The notes under the pieces are model-generated. The model was given only the letters and a program-made list of their open reading frames with translations, searched no databases and was not told where the DNA came from. A stretch of DNA of 64,000 nucleotides from Hydnum rufescens UP504 (Eukaryota > Basidiomycota > Agaricomycetes > Cantharellales > Hydnaceae), in NCBI GenBank assembly GCA_014904985.1, contig MU128918.1, forward strand, positions 62,001 through 126,000. The letters run 5' to 3'. Of the stretch, positions 23,128-36,592 are shown piece after piece. A program made the translations under genes and the position numbers. Within the stretch, counting starts at the first letter, position 1, and the number at the start of each line of letters is the position of its first letter.

Positions 23128-24191
23128 CACGCTCGTTTAGTTTGGTTTGTGTCGACGTGTATGAAGTTATAGCACTGCAGCACGGAAAACGCCGCGTTAC
23201 TGTAAAAATCTCCAACCGAATTCCTACGGGCTACCCCAGCATCTGACAACCCACTCCTGCTGATGTTCTTGGGTCAGAGTGTACAAGCGAAGGTGAAATT
23301 GTGTCGAATACTGTGTCGTAGGACTATTGCATTCAGCAATTTACGTGGTTATACATTCACTCTGGGATTCGAAGCGCCTTGTCAGAGCATGGCGAAGAAT
23401 CAACAACAATGGTTCGATATGCTTCCAGGGGACAAATACCATCTAATGAATATCCGACTAAGAATACGCGTAGGCTCTGTACGCAACGCAATAATTACGT
23501 TCAAGTGTGGAGACTACAAGGTCGTACTAGCGTTATATCCCTATAACGTAAAAATTGGTCGTGACCCTTGCACTTTCTGCCACCGTAATTCTTTTATATT
23601 TTTAGATTGTTCGGTGGGTAGAAGTTCTCATCCAAAACACATCGCCCTGTTGATTGGGCGATTCGTCGATGTGCAGACCTATGTATTCATTGGCACTTAT
23701 TTAGTCTGAAACCAAGGATTGATACTATATGGGGTCTAAGGGCACATAAGGTGTGGTATAGGAATCTTATATCAAGATGCAAAGGGTATATAGTCAACCC
23801 TTGTTTTCGGATATAGGGGCAGCAAGAGATTACAAGATATGCATCAAGAACATTACAGGATTTCCAATCTTGCTCACCAACCAAGGGAAAGAAAAGAAAT
23901 GCAAGAAACAGCACTAGTGAGTAGTGACGCACCCATCACCCAAGGAGCAAGAACTCCGCATTGGGTGTTCGGTTGGAATCCCTCGGGACGACTGGGACGG
24001 TCGGTATAAAGGGTTTCCGAAGTGTCCGATTTCGATAGGGGAGCTATTTGATGCCCACAGGATGAGCGGCGCCGTAATAATAGAAAAGGTTACCAAGAAT
24101 GACTGATGGTGAGCGCCTGTTTGCCGCTATGGAATATCAATACCAACTAAGTAATACTGAGCAAAAATGTCTCGCCTGGTTCTGAGGCATG
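23128..24191. other. Upstream of SEC24; one orphan open frame
   Basis: No recognised gene. A plus-strand open frame of 148 codons (23263-23709) has no motif I know and no obvious splice partners. I treat it as doubtful. The part next to 23127 should hold the SEC24 promoter. Confidence 0.35.
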
Positions 24192-26521
24192 TCAAAGCAT
24201 AGACCGATCTACACTCTTTACTGTACCGCGGATCAGGCCGCGTGCCGCTAAAGCCGCGCCCTTCATGTGGAGGCTGATATTATCCCACGACTCGTCGATA
24301 TCTACGTGCCTTCCTGGCAATGTGGGCGTGGTTGCTTTCTTGGCCGTATCCGAGCGGTGGTCAATACTGTCACGGACGATGCTGTCAGGACGATGAATAA
24401 ATATACACATCAAGCTGAGCAAATACAAGAGTTGAATCCTCTCCTCAATGGAAAGGTCATAATAGAGCTCTACCAGGGTATGGTTGTGAGGGGGAGGGCT
24501 CGCCAAAGCCGCTTCGTGTGGTCGGGTGCCGTCAGATCGTTGGACATAATATCGAAGATAAAGCGGCCAAGACTGGGAACGCAACGGACAGCAGAAAATT
24601 GGCCAATAATGCTTCGACAATCAATCTGAATCCTGTACCGCCTCCAGTAGGAACAAACAAAATCGGTTAAGTTCATGCCAAGGAGGGCGGTTCAAAGGGG
24701 AGTAGCCGCCACCGCCACACCGTACCCGAGAAAACAAATCTGATCTTAGATTCGACCGCCGATAAGCTTCAGAGCGCGTTTAATTTTCGGAGCGGAGAAA
24801 AAAGCGCTGTGGCCTTGACTGAATCTTTGATCTAGACTAAGCGGATATCAATTAACACATCAGAATACATGTATACACCTGCACGAAAGGCGGGTGTGGT
24901 TCCCTCAAGGTAGCTCACCGCCAAGGACGGGCACATGCAATGCCCCTGTGCCTCGCTGAAGTGTCGAATAGGCCAGAACGCATCGTCGCCAGCATGTCCT
25001 CGGAGTCAAGGACCCCGCGAAGATGTTCTTCCAAACGTCACGCCAGTGAGCCAGTGAAAAGCAAATTCCTAGATTTTCAGACCTCTGCTTGCAGTCCGGA
25101 TAGGAATTTCCTTGTGTCACTAGCGCCCTCAAAATTCGTTCCAGTTGAAAGGTCGAGAGCACTTAATTGGCTTAAGCAAGGCACCGATCGATTCGATCGT
25201 GTGGCCCCATTTGAATATAAAGCATCTGGGCACCCAAAATCTGCCAATGGGTCACAATACCCTTGAAATTCGCCGCCTTACAAGCGAGAATAGCGATGCG
25301 GCTAGAGTAGATATCCGAAATTCAAACCCGCTGATGCCCATTCATGTAAGATCGGCTCTTATGCACAGGGCCGCAGGCGCGCATCTGCCCAGAGCGTTAG
25401 TCAACTACCACCTACTTGGAAGAGAGATTCCCTGTTTGGAATGGAGGAGAATCACTAATGCTTAGAAATGAACGTTGAGAATCCAAACCTGGGCATCCTT
25501 CGTCATCTTTCGGAGGCGGGCCAAAATATTTGTGTTCGATCCATATCGATATTGTAAGAGAGGACAGTGTCAGTTAACTCAGTTAAGAAGCCCGCGCGCA
25601 TAGATAGTTTTCTAGAAGATGTTCAACGAGGCGTTGAAACGGTTGGGTAATTGATCGAGCGCTTGTGGGGACTCGGAGATGTAAGCCAAGTGCCCGCGAG
25701 TGAAAAATCCATTGAGCATCAGCGCCTAAAATAACAGGGAGTGTGGTTAATACAGCCCCTGATTTAAAATGCAAAAGCATTTCAAGGACCGGATGTAAAT
25801 TGAGTGGAAGCTTGTAACAAGAGTGCTTGTAATATCCTCAAGAGAAAACATTCATTGGTCCGAAAGATATGCAAGATGTTCCCACCCACGCCACGAACCA
25901 AGAGGAGCCAGGATGTTTCATGCAAAAATAAATCAAATGAGCAGCCAAGTTACACGCCGTTGATGCTGTAACTGCTGCCTTGATAAAGGGCAAGGCGGAA
26001 AGATCTCTTGGTTGGATACATCGAGGGCCCCAAGAGACCGCCAATACTTTGTCATCAGAGAAAGGGACACCCCCCTGCAGCTATGACCCAGTCACTCGGT
26101 TATTGTGGCATGGATGATTGCCAAAAGAGGCAACTGTCAAATGTCGCAATCCATCAAGACGTGCTAAGTCTCAGTTTCAAAGACGCTCTCATGGAAAATG
26201 CAAATATCCGAAGGTGGGTCCAGAGAACATTTGACGCCCTTGGCGTGGTCAAGGCAGGTGAAACACTTGGCGTTTCTGACGCTGTCCCAGGCAAACGGGG
26301 TCGTTCCACACGCTAAGCGAGGACAGAAATTGAAACACCGAGAGAACCAACAAGCACCGCCTTGATCTAGTTTTTTTTGAAGTGAATTCGCTTTCAGTGA
26401 GGGCGAGCGCGTTCAGTTGTTTGTGGAGCACGTGTTTCTTACGTAAGTTTCCCCAGTTGCTCGATAACTGATCAAGTCCCTCTTCGTGGCTGATAGCTGT
26501 AGTATGTATGCTTTCTGCCAA
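24192..26521 (-). CDS. Unidentified multi-exon gene
   Basis: Several minus-strand blocks read like true protein and are bordered by plausible splice sites, but I cannot join them fully or name the family. From 5' to 3': GLDQLSSNWGNLRKKHV (about 26460); ALMLNGFFTRGHLAYISES (about 25725, after a TTATTTTAG acceptor); YGSNTNILARLRKMTKDAQV (about 25530); ISDIYSSRIAILACKAANFK (about 25300); and YYDLSIEERIQLLYLLSLM (about 24470-24410). The last block resembles the WHIM1 helix of DDT/WHIM chromatin proteins, a weak similarity by eye. It may be one long gene or two. Exact limits are unknown. Confidence 0.4.
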
Positions 26522-29500
26522 GAGTCCCTTCTGGCGTCGCTTGTCTCTGGGGGTGAGTACAGCCCCTGAAATCTGCTCGACAATGAAAGTCCCACTGCTT
26601 TCCTCCGCTGCGTCTCTCTGGCCTGATTACATTTTGGCGGCGCCAACGAACACCTACTCGAACCCTATGCCCTGTTGTTCTGGTCGTATTCCCTTTTCAG
26701 TTAAGGGGGGGGCTGTTCTGAGAGAGAAATGTAACACCGGCGGATTGCCTGGGCCCCGCTCTGCGCGCCCTCTGTCCGCCGGTGATCAGCTCTTCCCGTG
26801 TTCTCCCCAGTGGGAATGATGATATTGTGTGTCTTTGCGTTGTGGCTTTGATAGATTAGGCCGAGTGCACTTTCCACTTGCATGTTTTTCACAGCTTCTC
26901 AGCTTATCGTTTACAATCCTCGTCCTTCGCTGTTGATTCAGAACTGGAGCGGACATCTAATCGATCCGTCACTGCCAAGGGATGCATAGACTGATGTGTA
27001 ATCGAACCCTTGACCCGGCACTCCGTCCTAGTGTTCCATCGCCAGCTCGACTAATGATTGTAGCAGACTAGCGCGCCAAGCGATTAGATTTCCGCGTTAC
27101 ACTTCAGGCGCACCCCCTTTTACCGCTCGCATGTTAACCGCAGCCCCTTACTCCACTGATTTCAACGCAAGCGCGAACCCATGGCCGCCGAAGGTGTATA
27201 AATACACTTTGGTTCCCCTTGTCCCTCCAGACCCCCTTCCCAGGTGCCAAAAGCCTAGAGACCTCTCAACGACAACAAGCCTTTTATCGTTCTCTGACAA
27301 AGATGGCCTTGCGTAGTCAGTCTCAGTCTCCCTCACCCCACCGTCATGGGGAGTCGCCTGGCATTTACTCTTATAATTTCGCAGAGGAAAGCGCCGTAAA
27401 GTTGAATAACAAGTGCCAGCACAATCATTGGTTGATCTCGTGGGCGAGTCCCAAGGCTTTGTTGCTGAGATTGATTCACTTGCTCATCCCTTGTTCTTCC
27501 AACCGCAGCACGATTGGGAGGATAAGGACGCAGCGCCTCACCAGAGATGGACTGCCCGTGCGATGAGTGCGTCCCTTCCCTCGATATCACACATTTGTTG
27601 TCTTACGATGCATATCTCAGTCAATGGTCGCGAGTACGCCTGGGGCCAAGGCCCTAAGAAAGGGCACGCACACGACGACGCGGCAGTGAAGGTATTCAAT
27701 ATATTGGGGGAGGATGATAGTATCGCCCAGCTCAAGAACTGGTTAGCCCGCTTTGGCTGGTGTCTTGGTTGGGTGGGCCGTTATTCTTGATCTTCCCGGA
27801 CCTCACGTTGACATGCATGCGTATCATAGCAAACCCTCCCTGACGCGCCATCGGCTGCGAAGCTCGTGTGGACGGCGACAGCCCTAGGTACGTGCAAGCT
27901 GTGATCTTAGGTCCCTCCCTGATAAACCTTTGGCCTAGTGAATGGGGTTCCTTATGGGACTGGCTGCTCCACCTTCTACACCTGCGCTCAAGAGGAGGCA
28001 GCGAAGCAGGCTTTAGACCGTCTTAATTCTGAATACAGTGAGATCTAGAGTAGAAGTTGGACAATTCGCATCGGATTTTTCCTTCGTTCTCCTTAGAACT
28101 ATGCTAGACTTGGGTCCACCTCTAGACGAGACTACCATAATCGTAGCATAATATCCACTCATAATAAAATGAGCCACTAGCGCGAAGCCACACTGCGCTC
28201 AGACACCAGCGCATAGCGTCCGTTGGGACAATTTTGCGGCCTTCAATACACATACCGCGCTCCGGGTCTGGTCGGGGGGGATTTGTGCGAGCGCATTTTG
28301 AGAGCTTTGCATTATTGTGCGCGCGCTATGTTTAATGACTCAAGTGTGTCAATACCAAGCCAATTGACTCATCTGGCAGTGGCGACCGACTGCGGGTCTG
28401 GATCGTTCCAGCCCCTCTACGTCGCCATGAAAATGACGCCTCTCCGCGGAATATCCTCTGAGCGCGTGCGTCCACCCCTGCACTTCAGCACTTCAATTAT
28501 TTCCTTCCAGCTCATTGAAAATTTACAACTGGCGCACCCCTATATGCTTCACCGCTGGGTACCTTTCCCCTGGTGGAACATCCCCCCCCCTGTGTTCGCC
28601 CGGCCGCGCGTACGAACATTTCCGCTGTTTTATGTGCTATTTCCTAAGGAAATCACTTCAAATCAGTAGGCAGGAACACCAGCATTTCTATATATAGACG
28701 GAGGGAACCAAATCCCCGCGCCTTCTGGCCCTAGCCTAGATTCCTCTTCCTGCTCGACTTCCTGTGAATCTTCTGGGGAATTAATATGCGCTCTCTCCAG
28801 TATTAAATATATGTATCGATGGTTTGGGCAGGAGCAAGGCAATTTGACACCTTTCCGTACTACCAAATCTAACCCCCTCTCACTTACGCCCTAATTTGCG
28901 ACATTAGCACGGTCGGCGATAAGGATATTACTGCCTTCACGTTGTGGTTGAATAAATATATGCCACCTTATGTGGACTTGAAGTGAAATTCACAGCCCCG
29001 CACGCAATTTTCTCCCCAGAATCCCCCAGTTCAATGCACGCGAGGCACGATCATTCAAAGGACGGAGCGTTGCTTCTGCGATGTTGATGCAGAACAGGCA
29101 TGCGGAAGGACGAGGTGGCCCGACCCATGTTGGGCCACCGTCGCGATAATTTCTCTCGGAGGCGTTGAAAACTATTGTGTAATAGCTCTGTTAATCCGCG
29201 CGCACGAGAACAAAGGGAGGGTATGGATTGGGAAACTTCGGTGCCAACTCCAGGTTCCCCTGGATCTTTGTAATTCTCAAGTGAGGAGCCACTCTGGAGT
29301 AGATTCTCGTGATTGTATTCCTCTGCGTGGTTCCTGTTTGTTGAAGATCCTCCATGCAAGTCGGGAGCATCTTAGAGACGCAGCCATAACAGTACCACGG
29401 TTGAAAGCGAAGCTCATGAAAACAGACCGAAATAGATCGATTTATACGTGTAGGGGCTGACCGAGAAACATGAGAATCAAAGTGGATGCCATGAATGAGA

Positions 29501-30711
29501 TCGATAACTTTGGTTCATAGCATCAAGATCTACAACGGAGTCGCGTATCAGAGGTCGGCCTTTGCCGAACAATTCATCGCCGGTAATATCCCTCCGTCCT
29601 CCTGCTAGGTCTTGTGCATCACGTAGGATGAGCGTGCCTGTGAATAGTCCATAGTATGCGCTCACTCTGCCGAATTCTCTGACACGTTGGGCTCATAAAT
29701 GTAAATCCCAGTACTTCGGTATTTCTCTTACATATAGCACTAGAGATTCCACTGGGCATCCAGGTTCGTAATGATCTACATTGGCGTGCTACTATTTGGC
29801 GTCATTATCAAGGCCAATAGGGTGTGCTTAGTGCAGGACTTCCGTTCATTGAAATGACCAACACAACGTTGGTTGTACTAAAGGTACGGTGGGAATCGAC
29901 GGCACTCTTGTCTTTGGATTCCCTTCTTCACCTTTTTTTGGCCGCCCCTATCTCAAGCTGTACGGCTCTCTAATCATCGCCACCTGCATCGCCTCCCTGT
30001 TATGTTTTGGCCTGCCTGGTGCGCGAAATCTTGTGTGCGCCACGTTTATGCGATGTCTAATGAATCTGCAAGCTAGACATGCAGCCTGGCAAGCGCGCAG
30101 TGGCAATTATGCTTATAATATATCATTGCTTTACGTCGACTGTGCTCATTCAAAGTCCACGATTCATTCCGATGTCTTTTGGGAATCTTGCTGAAACGTA
30201 CGTGTTTATCACAGCATCAACCTCCCAGGTGTATTTTTCGCGATACGTTGTACCCTGTAGATTTAAAATCACCCCTGAAGTTGTATGGGGGACGGCTCAC
30301 GGTATCATGAGCTTGTTTTTTGTCTTCTGGTGGCAGGTTCGTTATCTATACTTTCACGATGAAGGTGCCATCTAGTCATGGCACGCATCTTCCCTCAGGC
30401 AACACTTCCTACTCCAACAGCCAAGGGGGCAACCAGGGCGCGCTGAGCGTTGCGTTGCAATTGAGAGAAGAATGCTGCTAGTTGGAACTTGATTCAAACG
30501 GATCTCTCGTTGTCATCGTTTGCTTTTCATTATTGCCATCTGATCGAGGATTCCACATGGGTGCTCTTTTTTGTAAGATATATCGGCTTGCCGAACCAAT
30601 CAGATGCTAGTCCGGATGGGGCACCGGACCCGGTCGGAAACCGCTCCAATAGATATGGAAATATTCAGGAAACAGCCGATACGGAACTTGCCGGGACTAA
30701 AGCTGTCCCTG
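26522..30711. other. Gene-poor 4.2 kb region
   Basis: I find no gene I can support. Plus-strand open frames at 27413-27790 (SLVDLVGESQGFVAEI, then possibly VNGREYAWGQG after an intron), 28223-28669 and 29889-30194 could be exons of small or lineage-specific genes, but none shows a domain. The sequence is ordinary in base composition, apart from short homopolymers. No terminal repeats or transposase relics were noticed. Confidence 0.35.
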
Positions 30712-33289
30712 ATGCTTCATAACTCTCCAGAAACCCAGGATATACCCATGACCTTCGGGGGCATCAGGGAGGAATCTGAGAATGTCGACTACGACTTCGC
30801 CCACTTCGACCTGTCGGACTTCGTCTCCACCACTGATCACCTGGATATGTACCAGAACCAAGCGCTCACAGAGGTCCAGGGCGAAGCACCATCCCATTCT
30901 CAGCATGGTTCTATAGAATTCCAGAAACAAGTGCAGTCTGGAGCTCGGGGACGTCTTTAGGTACCCAACAGCTTGCAGCTCCAATCCACATTCTGCAAGC
31001 CGGAGATCTCTCGAACACGAATAACGGTATACCCACATCGAATTCTACGCCGAGATCTCTACATCCAAATACTGTACCCACACTTGATGATTCTGGGTCG
31101 ACCACAGCACTCCTTAAAACTCAGCTGGCGAAACAAATCCAGTTGCAACGGTTGCAGCATATGCAAAATCAGCTGCTTCAACAGCAGGTAAATGATACAT
31201 CGTCATTGCGTGAAGTGGCCGGACCTGACATTTCGGAGCAGATTGAGCTAATTAGTGGTGGCAATAATGGACACTCGTTCGATCCTTCTAGCGTGAAGGA
31301 TTTCACATTCCCCGGTCTCCTGAGTCCATGTGCGCATCTCCTTCGTGCTTTAATACGTATTGCTAATTGATTTTGACGCTTACCCAGCGGGCACTGATGT
31401 ACCGTCTACCCCTCATTCAAATTTCGTGTCCCCGACGATTCTTCAGCAGACCACGCCTACGTATACGAATAGCAATGACATCAACAAGGTGAGTTATTCG
31501 GACATCTAGAATCTTGAGAATTCACTCCGATGTCCTTCGACCTATTTTCAGGCGTATTATTCACTGGTATCCCAGGCCATGTCGTCTCGCGCACATGCTC
31601 ACCAGGCCATGACTGCCCCCGCATCTATGGTTTTCCATAACACTGGCCTTCATACCCCTGGTCTCGAGTACTTCTCCCCTTTAACATCTCCCGCATTGGG
31701 CCCTGTTATGTATTCCCAGGAGTTCGACCGGAATCATTCTTCGTCCGAATCCCAGCAAGGGCCCTCGCAGTCAACCAAATACCCTCCAACCCCAGTCTCG
31801 GTATCAGGTGGGACGCAAGGTGAAGCCGAGTGCCGGGTGAAGCTCAAGCGCCGTTCCTCCGTTGACGAACCAACCACTCGCAAACGGAACTCGCCCCTGA
31901 CTCTTGCTATGAATAAGCGTACCCAATCGGGTCGTGGCACCTCTTTCTCACGAACCGCGCGCTCGCGAGCTTCAACTGTGTACTCGCCCGTCCTACTCCC
32001 ATCCTCCTCTTCCCCCCCGTCGTCTGCTCAACCAGATAATGCGCAAAACGATAATGGCCATCAGTTATCTCAGCCACAAAGTACCCCATCCCCGGTGGAT
32101 CTTTCGATGCCGCCTCCTGCTCCGCCTCAGTTCCAGCCCCATACTCATCCACAGAACTCGTCAAAATCACAGCTGTCGCCAGGACTGCGGAGTCCTTTTC
32201 TCGCCCCTGTTACTCCTGGGTCTCTCATGAACATTGGACATCTATCCACTCACGCCACAGGCCTTGTTCCACCAGATCCATCTCCAGTACCTAATGGTGG
32301 TGACCCTTCCTTAGACGCCGCCACCGCCACTCCAACCCGGCCAGGACAACGAGATATGAATTTGGGCACTACTTCCCCCGCGTCTCCACGGCCAACACTC
32401 ACGAGACGGAATACAGGGAAAGGGAAAGGTGGTGCTGCACCTCGGGCGAAGTCCTCGTCTTCCTCAGCTACTTCTACTCCGTATTTGGCGCCTGTCGGGG
32501 GTGCCTCCGGTTCTTCCAATGGGAGTTCAAATTCCCAGAACAACTCATCCGCCAGGCATGCTGCTAGCCCTGGACTGAAGCCGATACTCCCTGGAGGTTT
32601 GTCTCTGTGCACAATGATGCTGATGGACGTGATTTATCTCATGCCGTTCACTACCAGGGTTGTCCGCGGAAGCTGTAACGCACCTCTCTCTCAAATCGAA
32701 TTATCAAAACATCCTAGAGGGACGTGGTCTGGATCTTGGGCTCACTATCCCGCCAGAAGGCACGGCAGGTCCACAAGTGCGCAAGACGTCGCACAAGGCT
32801 GCTGAACAGAAGCGGCGCGACTCACTCAAGGCAGGATTCGACGATCTTCGCCTTCTCCTTCCTCCCATCACGTACGATCCCGATGGGGACCCTGGCGAGA
32901 TCATTCCAGGCTCTAACCCACCTCGCGGACCGGCGAGGGTCCTTCCTGGTGCCGAAGACCATCCAAATCGGAGCGTGAGCAAGCTTGCTCTACTGCGCAA
33001 CTCGAACGAGTATATCGTCAAGTTGAAACGGCGCATTGGACGACGAGATGAGGTGCTGGAGAAAATGCGCCAAGAACTCCGAGCCCTGAGACTCGAACTG
33101 AAGGTTCTTCCCGAGGCGAAGGAGCGCCTCGGTGTAGCCCTTGTGGACCTCGACGAGGATATTGACGCGATCGAAAAGGATGGGGAGGAGGAGAAGGCTG
33201 GTAAACTGGCTGCTCGCCCTACGGAACGTGCCCTGGCGTCTAAGCTGGCTAGTGAAACGGGTGGGAAATCTGTTGACACAGGTGCTTGA
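30712..33289 (+). CDS. bHLH transcription factor with long loop
   Basis: Four exons: 30712-31329, 31388-31488, 31552-32596 and 32658-33289, with introns of 58, 63 and 61 bases. The N-terminal two thirds are acidic, then Gln-rich (LQHMQNQLLQQQ), then Ser/Pro-rich, as in an activation region. The last exon has a Myc-type basic region and helix 1 (KTSHKAAEQKRRDSLKAGF, then DDLRLLLPP). A loop of about 45 residues rich in Pro/Gly follows, then helix 2 (SVSKLALLRNSNEYIVKLKR) running into heptad leucines. The His and Glu of the basic region (HKAAEQKRR) predict E-box binding. Total exon length is one base short of a multiple of three. The break lies at the G run 30947-30950, where ARG should join TSLGTQQ. 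Confidence 0.82.
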
Positions 33290-34394
33290 AACAGGTTGCC
33301 CCAAAGTATACCATTTGGTATTGTACTTTTATTTCCGCAAGGAAACTTGTAGATATGGAGACGAGAGAATGTCCCCGCGATCTAGTCGTGGATGTTTTGG
33401 GCTCATTGTTTTTTTCCTTATTCGTAACAGTAGTAAAACAATCATAAAGGGATTATGCATATATAAAATTGAATTAGGGAGAGAACTATTGTCCATCTGT
33501 TCTACTGGCTTACGGGGCCCAGATTAGAAATGCGTTTATAACTGGGTGCCCCTGAAACCACATGCCGTTCTGGCTATATTCGCACGGAAGGGCTCGAGTG
33601 GTTGTGGGTTTGGAGGTTTCAGGGAATATATACTGTACTGGTTGTGGCAGGATCATTGGCTCGTGTTTAATGCTCATAATATAATAGGTTAGTGGCATCG
33701 CGCACACGCACGTTGCTCATCAAACCATTGTATGCGACTTAGATGAATGACAGAAACCCGTATGTGGCATCAGGGCGACGGGCTGCCCCATTGCCCTTGC
33801 AGGAAGACGGTCCCACGCCCCAAATCGCAATGGTGCCCGTACTAGTGTGCAGGGAAGGTATGCACGCAGGGACGACCACGCTGAAGGTCAGTCAGAATAT
33901 TCGAGACCGCGCACACCCGGTGAAGCCTCCAATTCGGGCCTCTACTGGGAAGGTATTGGGCAATACAGGTGGAGTGCCAAACGCGCTGCCACCTCTCCTC
34001 ATTTTCATTCGCCACCAAAACCACTGTACGAGTTTGGATTTGGGAATTGTACCTAGCGGCCACATCCAGAGAATCGGTCTATGTGTTCCACCTTGCCTCG
34101 CCTTTTTCATCCCCCTAGTTAGTAGAGTAGTTGGACGGCCCTGCTGCATGCCTGCGAGGTCTGAGATTTCAGCCGATCATTGCGATCTGATAGACAAAAA
34201 CCTTTCAGGGACACAATTCCACAGTTCAATGGCCTGTCCCAACGTGTCTAAGCCTCGTAGATGTCAAAAAAGCCTCTCGGCACCTTTGTATTTAGCGAAC
34301 CTTATAAAAAAAGGACGATGCCTACCACGATCTGCCCCTCATCGTGCTATTCCTTTCAAATCCCCCATCCTCACCAACACCGAGGTAGTCCAGA
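33290..34394. other. Intergenic region with one orphan open frame
   Basis: A plus-strand open frame of 222 codons (33743-34411) overlaps the start of the F-box gene in another frame and has no motif I recognise. It is long for chance but unsupported. The rest is unassigned and AT-rich around 33400-33480, consistent with a 3' flank of the bHLH gene. Confidence 0.35.
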
Positions 34395-36226
34395 ATGGTT
34401 GCTTCGATTGATCTCCCAACGGAGATCATCGAAAAGATACTTCTCGGTTTGTCTCCCAATGACCTGGTTGACGCTCGAGAGGTGTCTATTTCCGATGTCA
34501 GTGGGAGGACCAAAGATATCTGATTAGTCATTCATAGGTGTCGCGGACGTTTCGAGACGTGATCAATGGCTCCCTTTTGCTGGTGGCGAGATTGTACGGA
34601 TATGATTTGAGTGCGAGAGGCGCGGTATCCTCCGGGTCGCGGGAATTTCCAGGGAGGCGCAACTTGGATTTGCTAAAAGAACACATCCGCAGGCGCTTCA
34701 CGCTCAATTGGTCAAGGGCCACTTTCAGCGTGCCCTTCTTCGAGCACGCGAGCCTTGTCGATGGGCTCCTCGTCGGCCTTGGCTTGCAAAAAGTCATCTG
34801 CATCGACCTCCCTAGTACGGTTCGACGCGCCTCATACCGCCTTTGGACGCAAGACCTCGGCTTCCAGCCGTCAAATTTGCATGCGAGCCCGCTCAAAATA
34901 TTCTAATACTTTTGGAATTGTATTTTTATTTATTTATCTCACCTTGTCCTGCGACCCTAATCTCCAGTCACGTAGCGTTCCACCAACGGGCGACATGGCA
35001 ATGCATGTCTGTCGCCTTTTCGAGTCTTCACGACGACTCCCCTGGACCCCCAATTCGTCCTCGCAGTGGAATTCGATTCGGAGCACCCCTCGATATACAG
35101 GTCCTTGGCGACCTGTTCGGCGTCCTCAGTCCCCGTCACAAGACCCCAAGCTGGAACTTTATTAGAGGTCTACGATTGGAAGCGGGGCCAATTTAGAGCG
35201 GTGAGTGACTCGAAAACAATCGTGACTCCTGTGGATTACGACCTCATTCATCGTTCGACACATAGCATTTCGTGTGTTCTGTCAAAACAGACTCTTTCTG
35301 TTTTATAGCTGAGAATCTCATCATCCTCCCGCACTACCCCGAGGACGCTCGTCGCTCCATTGGAGCTCCTTCTAATCGATTTCGCGGGAGAAGACGCAGG
35401 AGAAGGCATCGTCGTCGCCCGCTTCCAGTTTCCCGGCCAGGGTTCGTCCCCAAGACCGGCGATAAGGGTATTTGGGTTTGCATCGCCCAGACCAAACGCC
35501 CCCTTCATCGCCTCCCGCCGGGTTCGAATAGTGTGCGACGACTCGAGTGTTGGTTTGTCGCGGTCATTCTGGCCTATCGAGGTATTGATGGATCCATTGA
35601 GTTTTTTATCATTCACTCCGTCCACTCGCTCTTCAACACCGTCCCTGAACACTGTCTCGTGGGACAGGTGGGGGGTGGAAGCTCAGCTCATCCCCGAGAT
35701 GAAGTACAGATACGGTGTCAAACGTGTGCACCCGACTCGCACCGCGCATCTCGAGATCGACCAACCCGTCGCGATCAATAACTACGACCCCTCCTGAGCC
35801 CAGCCTGACTGGAGACCGGGCTCTGGTCATGGGGGTCCGGGTCGTTGAATTTGGACGCAGAGGGCTCTCCGCGAGACATACGAAGACGGCTAGAACGGCG
35901 ATGGCAGCGACGGAGGACAAGAACACCGCGGTGTCCTACTATCCACTTCCCAAGCCACTCCTGGGCAACACTGTCGCGCACCTCACGAACACGCTGCAGG
36001 TATCCAGGCCTCTGCATGAGTTTTATGTGCGTGAGTACCGGATTTTATCCGATGAAGAAAGGATCGTGGTCCTTGAGGTAAGTAACGTCCATTATTCCGG
36101 TCACTCCACTCTTCTCGTCATATATGTGACCTCTCTGTTTTGTAGCGCCCTTATGCCTCCGACCCCAATGACGGAGTCGAACGACGGTGGAGTGGGAGTC
36201 AAACCCTCACCGTCTTTACCGTTTAA
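34395..36226 (+). CDS. F-box protein
   Basis: Exon 1 (34395-34481) encodes IDLPTEIIEKILLGLSPNDL, and after a 56-base intron exon 2 continues VSRTFRDVINGS: a standard F-box, the Skp1-binding part of SCF ubiquitin ligases. Later exons carry EFDSEHPSIY, DLFGVLSP and LLEVYDWKRGQFRA, a fungal F-box-associated region with the W-D-W-K-x-G pattern. Later still come VEAQLIPEMKYRYGVKR and LPKPLLGNTVAHLTNTLQ. The last exon ends QTLTVFTV at 36226. Two or three small frame breaks occur: one near 35100-35150, and one extra T at about 35795 that turns SEPS into a stop. The tandem copy at 36.6 kb lacks that T. The substrate is unknown. Confidence 0.65.
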
Positions 36227-36592
36227 GATGGCAAAAGGACAACTACATTCCGGAGCGTGTCCCTTCGTTGGGCATGTGTCAATTATTTATGGACTACGGA
36301 TGGACACATTTGCTATTGTCTGTATAGAATATGCACTCGAAATACGACGTCAGATTCAATTGTGTGACACCTTCAATGTAAGACCCTGAAAGCACCGGAT
36401 TGATCTCTCTCGCTCTTATCTCTTGGCTCTTGCAACACCACGAATGTGGCGCAGATTATATCATTGTATTTGTGCTTGCCTCCCCCCTTGAGCTCTCCCA
36501 TCGATCTTTTGGTTACTGTATCTATCGTTGATAGGGTTCAGCCACACAATATCGATAAGCTAGTGCGTACGTATTGATCAATTCATGGTGTT

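Noticed and set aside
22855..23130. Single minus-strand open frame spanning the SEC24 start
   Set aside because: It reads through two introns; the correct-phase exons give the WW domain instead.
22711..23245. Identical 16-mer GCTACCCCAGCATCTG at 22711-22726 and 23230-23245
   Set aside because: Short, isolated, and the flanks do not match beyond the 16-mer; a chance or very old duplication cannot be told apart.
23263..23709. 148-codon plus-strand open frame
   Set aside because: No motif or splice context; not enough to call a gene.
27000..27090. Possible tRNA near a TCGAACCC-like T-arm
   Set aside because: No acceptor stem or anticodon arm pairing could be drawn around it.
32704..33279. 191-codon minus-strand open frame opposite the bHLH exon
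   Set aside because: Arg/Ser-rich shadow of the coding strand, whose bHLH domain is clear.
33743..34411. 222-codon plus-strand open frame
   Set aside because: Overlaps the F-box start in another frame and has no recognisable domain.
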